A DNA stretch of 9,014 nt, taken from assembly GCA_025965635.1 (NCBI GenBank), contig JAOPWO010000311.1:1-9014 (forward strand), read 5' to 3'. A program made the translations under genes and the position numbers. The notes under the pieces are model-generated. The model was not told the origin of the DNA. It made no database searches and worked only from the letters and a program-made list of their open reading frames with translations. This document shows, piece after piece, positions 7,308 to 9,014 of the stretch; within the stretch, counting starts at the first letter, position 1; each line of letters starts with the position of its first letter. This DNA is from Modestobacter sp. (lineage in GTDB: Bacteria; Actinomycetota; Actinomycetes; Mycobacteriales; Geodermatophilaceae).

Positions 7308-8191
7308 GCCGGCGCGGGGCCCGGCGCGGCCGGGACGAGCAGCCCACGCCCGGACCGGCCGTGCCCGGCCGCACCGAGGTGGGTGGCGGCACCGCCGAAC
7401 TGCTGGCCGACGCCGATCGACCGGACGCGTGGGAGCTGACCATCGACGGCACCCCGCAGTCGCACGTCGACCTCTCCGACCCCACGCACCTGGAGTTCGA
7501 GTACGTCCGGCGGATCGGCCACGTCCTGGACCTGGCCGCGGAGCCGGGCGCCGCGCTCGACGTCGTGCACCTCGGCGGTGGCGCGCTCACGCTCCCCCGC
7601 TACGTCGCGGTCACCCGGCCCGGCTCCCGGCAGCGGGTGGTCGAGCTCGACGGGGCACTGACCGACCTCGTGCGCAGCTGCCTGCCGCTGCCCCGCACCG
7701 CCCGGGTGCGGGTCCGCGCCGACGACGCCCGCGCCGGGCTCGCCACCTTCCCCGACGCCAGCGCGGACGTGGTGGTGGTCGACGTCTTCGCCGGCGCCCG
7801 CACGCCCGCGCACCTGACCTCCGTCGAGTTCGCCGCCGACGTGGCCCGGGTGCTGAAGCCCGGCGGGGTCACCGCCTGGAACGTCTCCGACGGCCCGCCG
7901 CTGCGGTTCGTCCGCGCCGAGGCGGCCACGCTGGCCGCCGTCTTCGCGCACGTCGCGCTGCTCGCCGAGCCGGGGACGCTGCGCGGCCGCCGGTTCGGCA
8001 ACACCGTGGCGGTCGCCTCGGACGCCGACCTGCCGATCGCCGGTCTCACCCGCCGGTGCGCCGGCGACCCGATGCCCTCCCGGGTGGTGGCCGGCGAGGA
8101 CCTGACGGCGTTCGTCGGCCAGGCGCAGCCGGTGCTCGACGCCGTCGCGGAGCCCTCACCGCAGCCACCGGCCGGGGTCTTCGACCGCTGA
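7304..8191 (+). CDS. Spermidine-synthase-like protein (SAM-fold), probably not an aminopropyltransferase
   Basis: A 295-residue cytosolic protein of the spermine/spermidine synthase superfamily. After a 25-residue Arg/Pro-rich leader come WELTIDGTPQSHVDLSDP at 43-60 and THLEFEYVRRIGHVLD at 61-76, equivalent to the synthase N-terminal beta-hairpin. Then come VVHLGGGALTLPRYV at 87-101 (the GGG nucleotide loop), RVVELD at 111-116 (acidic residues for the SAM ribose), ADDAR at 139-143, and VVVVDVFAGARTP at 156-168, followed by LKPGG at 184-188. True aminopropyltransferases carry a D-x-x-D-P-type gate at the D160 region. Here it is replaced by DVFAGARTP, so polyamine synthesis is doubtful and a methyltransferase-like role is possible. 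GTG 7304 overlaps the preceding stop (GTGA), implying translational coupling. The frame also stays open upstream to 7238, but that would overlap the previous gene more. Confidence 0.88.
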   Translation: MSRRGARRGRDEQPTPGPAVPGRTEVGGGTAELLADADRPDAWELTIDGTPQSHVDLSDPTHLEFEYVRRIGHVLDLAAEPGAALDVVHLGGGALTLPRYVAVTRPGSRQRVVELDGALTDLVRSCLPLPRTARVRVRADDARAGLATFPDASADVVVVDVFAGARTPAHLTSVEFAADVARVLKPGGVTAWNVSDGPPLRFVRAEAATLAAVFAHVALLAEPGTLRGRRFGNTVAVASDADLPIAGLTRRCAGDPMPSRVVAGEDLTAFVGQAQPVLDAVAEPSPQPPAGVFDR

Positions 8192-8244
8192 GCACCGTCG
8201 CGGGCACCGGTCGGCGACCCCTCCACCTGCGGGGGCGGAGACCG

Positions 8245-8250
8245 TAGGGT
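8245..8250 (+). promoter_or_regulatory. Candidate -10 element of the PspC gene (leaderless)
   Basis: TAGGGT ends seven bases before ATG 8258, with no Shine-Dalgarno in between. Transcription would start at or one base before the ATG. Confidence 0.55.
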
Positions 8251-8257
8251 CGACGCC

Positions 8258-8461
8258 ATGACCTCGCCCGTGAACCGCCGTCTGACCCGCGACAGCCGCC
8301 ACGCGGTGCTCGCCGGGGTGTGCGCCGGCCTGGCCCGGCGCTACGGCCTGTCCCGCAACGGCCTGCGGCTCGCCTTCGTCGTCTCCTGCATCCTGCCGGG
8401 CCCGCAGTTCATCGCCTACCTGGTGCTGTGGGTCCTGATGCCGCGCGACGACCAGCACTGA
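8258..8461 (+). CDS. Small PspC-domain membrane protein
   Basis: A 67-residue stand-alone PspC domain. Residues 7-32 are the amphipathic, positively charged part RRLTRDSRHAVLAGVCAGLARRYG with the conserved GVCAGLA signature at 20-26. This is followed by LSRNGLRLAFVV and a hydrophobic stretch at about 38-60 ending in YLVLWVLMPRD, the usual PspC C-terminus. In enterobacteria PspC senses envelope stress with PspB and passes it to the phage-shock regulator. In actinomycetes such minimal proteins are common and mostly unstudied. It sits in the inner membrane, with one hairpin or helix by prediction. No PspA or PspB gene is seen nearby, so a role in a phage-shock response is inference only. It is transcribed separately from the spermidine-synthase-like gene 66 bp upstream and converges on the DUF2516 gene. 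Confidence 0.88.
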   Translation: MTSPVNRRLTRDSRHAVLAGVCAGLARRYGLSRNGLRLAFVVSCILPGPQFIAYLVLWVLMPRDDQH

Positions 8462-8462
8462 C

Positions 8463-8483
8463 CTCCGGCGGGCCACCCCGGAG
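8463..8483 (+). terminator. Candidate terminator hairpin just after the PspC gene
   Basis: CTCCGG (8463-8468) and CCGGAG (8478-8483) form a perfect 6-bp stem with a 9-nt loop starting two bases after the PspC stop. No T-run follows. Confidence 0.35.
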
Positions 8484-8490
8484 ACGCCGC

Positions 8491-8532
8491 GACCCCCCGG
8501 CCGAGGACCGTGAGGTCATCGACCAGGGGGTC
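8491..8532. terminator. Nested inverted repeat between PspC and DUF2516 genes
   Basis: GACCCCC (8491-8497) pairs with GGGGGTC (8526-8532). Inside lies GACC-GTGA-GGTC (8506-8517), a short stem with a GNRA-type tetraloop when read as plus-strand RNA. Its place between convergent genes suits a bidirectional terminator, though the outer loop is long. Confidence 0.33.
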
Positions 8533-8564
8533 GAGGGTGCCGGCGACGGCCGACCGCGGGAACG

Positions 8565-8852
8565 TCACCAGCTGTTGTTGCCCCGGTGGAGCCCGCGGAC
8601 CGCGGGACGGACGTCGACCAGGTAGACGACCGCTGCGATCACGGCGGGCAGCCCCAGGATGTCCATCGGTCCGCGCAGGTAGAGCAGCAGGGCCGCGATG
8701 GCGGTGATCGCCATCCAGCCGGGCTTGGTCAGCTTCCCGGCGGCCACGAAGGACGCCGCCGGGCGCACGAGTGCATCGACGAAGGCCCAGATCGCCAGCA
8801 CGAGGACGCCGAGGCGCACGACGTCGAGGACGATGCTGTCGAACATGAACAT
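8565..8852 (-). CDS. DUF2516-family membrane protein
   Basis: A 95-residue integral membrane protein of unknown function, conserved in actinomycetes. The first helix is at about residues 8-28 (VLDVVRLGVLVLAIWAFVDA). The family-type loop AAGKLTKPGW follows at 37-46, then hydrophobic segments at about 47-58 and 65-80, and the closing YLVDVRPAVRG motif at 77-87. A short Arg/Asn-rich tail probably lies in the cytoplasm. Two ATGs open the frame (residues 1 and 3). The first is preferred because TAGCCT ends exactly six bases before it. It converges on the PspC gene and follows the partial gene at the right edge by 35 bp on the same strand. DUF2516 genes often sit downstream of a DNA-binding or surface-protein gene in actinomycetes, but the partial neighbour here is too short to judge. 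Confidence 0.87.
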   Translation of the reverse strand: MFMFDSIVLDVVRLGVLVLAIWAFVDALVRPAASFVAAGKLTKPGWMAITAIAALLLYLRGPMDILGLPAVIAAVVYLVDVRPAVRGLHRGNNSW

Positions 8853-8858
8853 GCCGCG

Positions 8859-8864
8859 AGGCTA
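8859..8864 (-). promoter_or_regulatory. Candidate -10 element of the DUF2516 gene (leaderless)
   Basis: On the minus strand TAGCCT ends six bases before ATG 8852, with no Shine-Dalgarno between. The DUF2516 gene could therefore be transcribed from its own start, despite lying only 35 bp after the upstream gene on the same strand. Confidence 0.5.
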
Positions 8865-8887
8865 CCCGGCGGAGGGCCGCGTACCGG

Positions 8888-9014
8888 TCAGCTGACGCCG
8901 TCGGGCGACGGCGTGCTCTTGGCCGGGATCGCGGTCGGGTCGGGCACGCGGCCCTCGCTGGCGATCAGCGCGCTCGTGGCCGGCACGTCGAGCGGGGTGG
9001 GCGCGGAGCCCGGG
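8888..9014 (-). CDS. C-terminal end of an unidentified protein, 5' part beyond the right edge
   Basis: The minus strand is open from the right edge to TGA at 8888-8890, giving the last 41 residues. They run from PGSAPTPLDVPATSALIA to STPSPDGVS, are rich in Ala, Pro and Ser, and end in a disordered-looking tail. Third codon positions are nearly all G or C, as in the neighbouring genes, which supports real coding. No domain is recognisable. In mycobacteria the matching place upstream of a DUF2516-type gene holds a surface adhesin gene preceded by an XRE-type regulator. This tail is not lysine-rich like that adhesin, so I make no assignment. Confidence 0.55.
   Translation of the reverse strand, partial: PGSAPTPLDVPATSALIASEGRVPDPTAIPAKSTPSPDGVS

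Noticed and set aside
5661..7951. Two minus-strand open frames (about 500 codons each) under the methyltransferase, MDMPI-like and spermidine-synthase-like genes
   Set aside because: They are shadows of plus-strand genes with recognised motifs; codon third-position bias supports the plus strand only.
8209..8219. GGTC-GGC-GACC hairpin after the spermidine-synthase-like gene
   Set aside because: Only a 4-bp stem with a 3-nt loop; stems of this size are expected by chance in this composition.

Overview
The window reads as chromosomal core DNA from a very GC-rich actinomycete. Almost every codon ends in G or C, GTG starts are frequent, and mshA (mycothiol synthesis) is present. The gene content and protein style fit Geodermatophilaceae-like organisms (Blastococcus, Geodermatophilus, Modestobacter); that family-level assignment is an inference. 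I see no insertion sequence, phage gene, CRISPR array, tRNA or rRNA. Eleven genes are supported: nine complete inside the window, one cut by the left edge and one cut by the right edge.

Left block (1-3434, minus strand): mshA, a YbjN-domain gene and a DHA2-type MFS exporter form a tight operon. Each junction is a 4-bp stop/start overlap, so translation is probably coupled. mshA has a strong Shine-Dalgarno sequence. This sequence and the GTG start lie in the loop of a perfect 8-bp inverted repeat.

Middle block (3522-5408): an NADP-type short-chain dehydrogenase diverges from mshA and converges on murB. The set murB / opposite-strand SDR / mshA / YbjN recalls the Mycobacterium tuberculosis region Rv0482-Rv0484c-Rv0486-Rv0487, so it looks like an old conserved neighbourhood. 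Cell-wall precursor synthesis (MurB) and thiol redox buffering (MshA) are the clear pathway roles.

Right block (5449-9014): a SAM-methyltransferase-fold protein diverges from murB. It is followed by a mycothiol-dependent (DinB/MDMPI-like) enzyme overlapping a spermidine-synthase-like protein, then a small PspC-domain membrane protein. Converging on PspC from the right are a DUF2516 membrane protein and the C-terminal end of an unidentified gene.

The most striking non-coding signal is a repeated promoter geometry. Six genes that head their own transcription unit have a -10-like hexamer (TANNNT in four, CAGGAT in two) ending 6-8 nt before the start codon. This is the signature of leaderless mRNAs. 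In the 40-bp murB/methyltransferase gap two such hexamers lie back to back, so the two promoters should compete. I did not find a defence system, biosynthetic cluster or clearly new machine. The novelty here lies in regulation and in uncharacterised conserved families.
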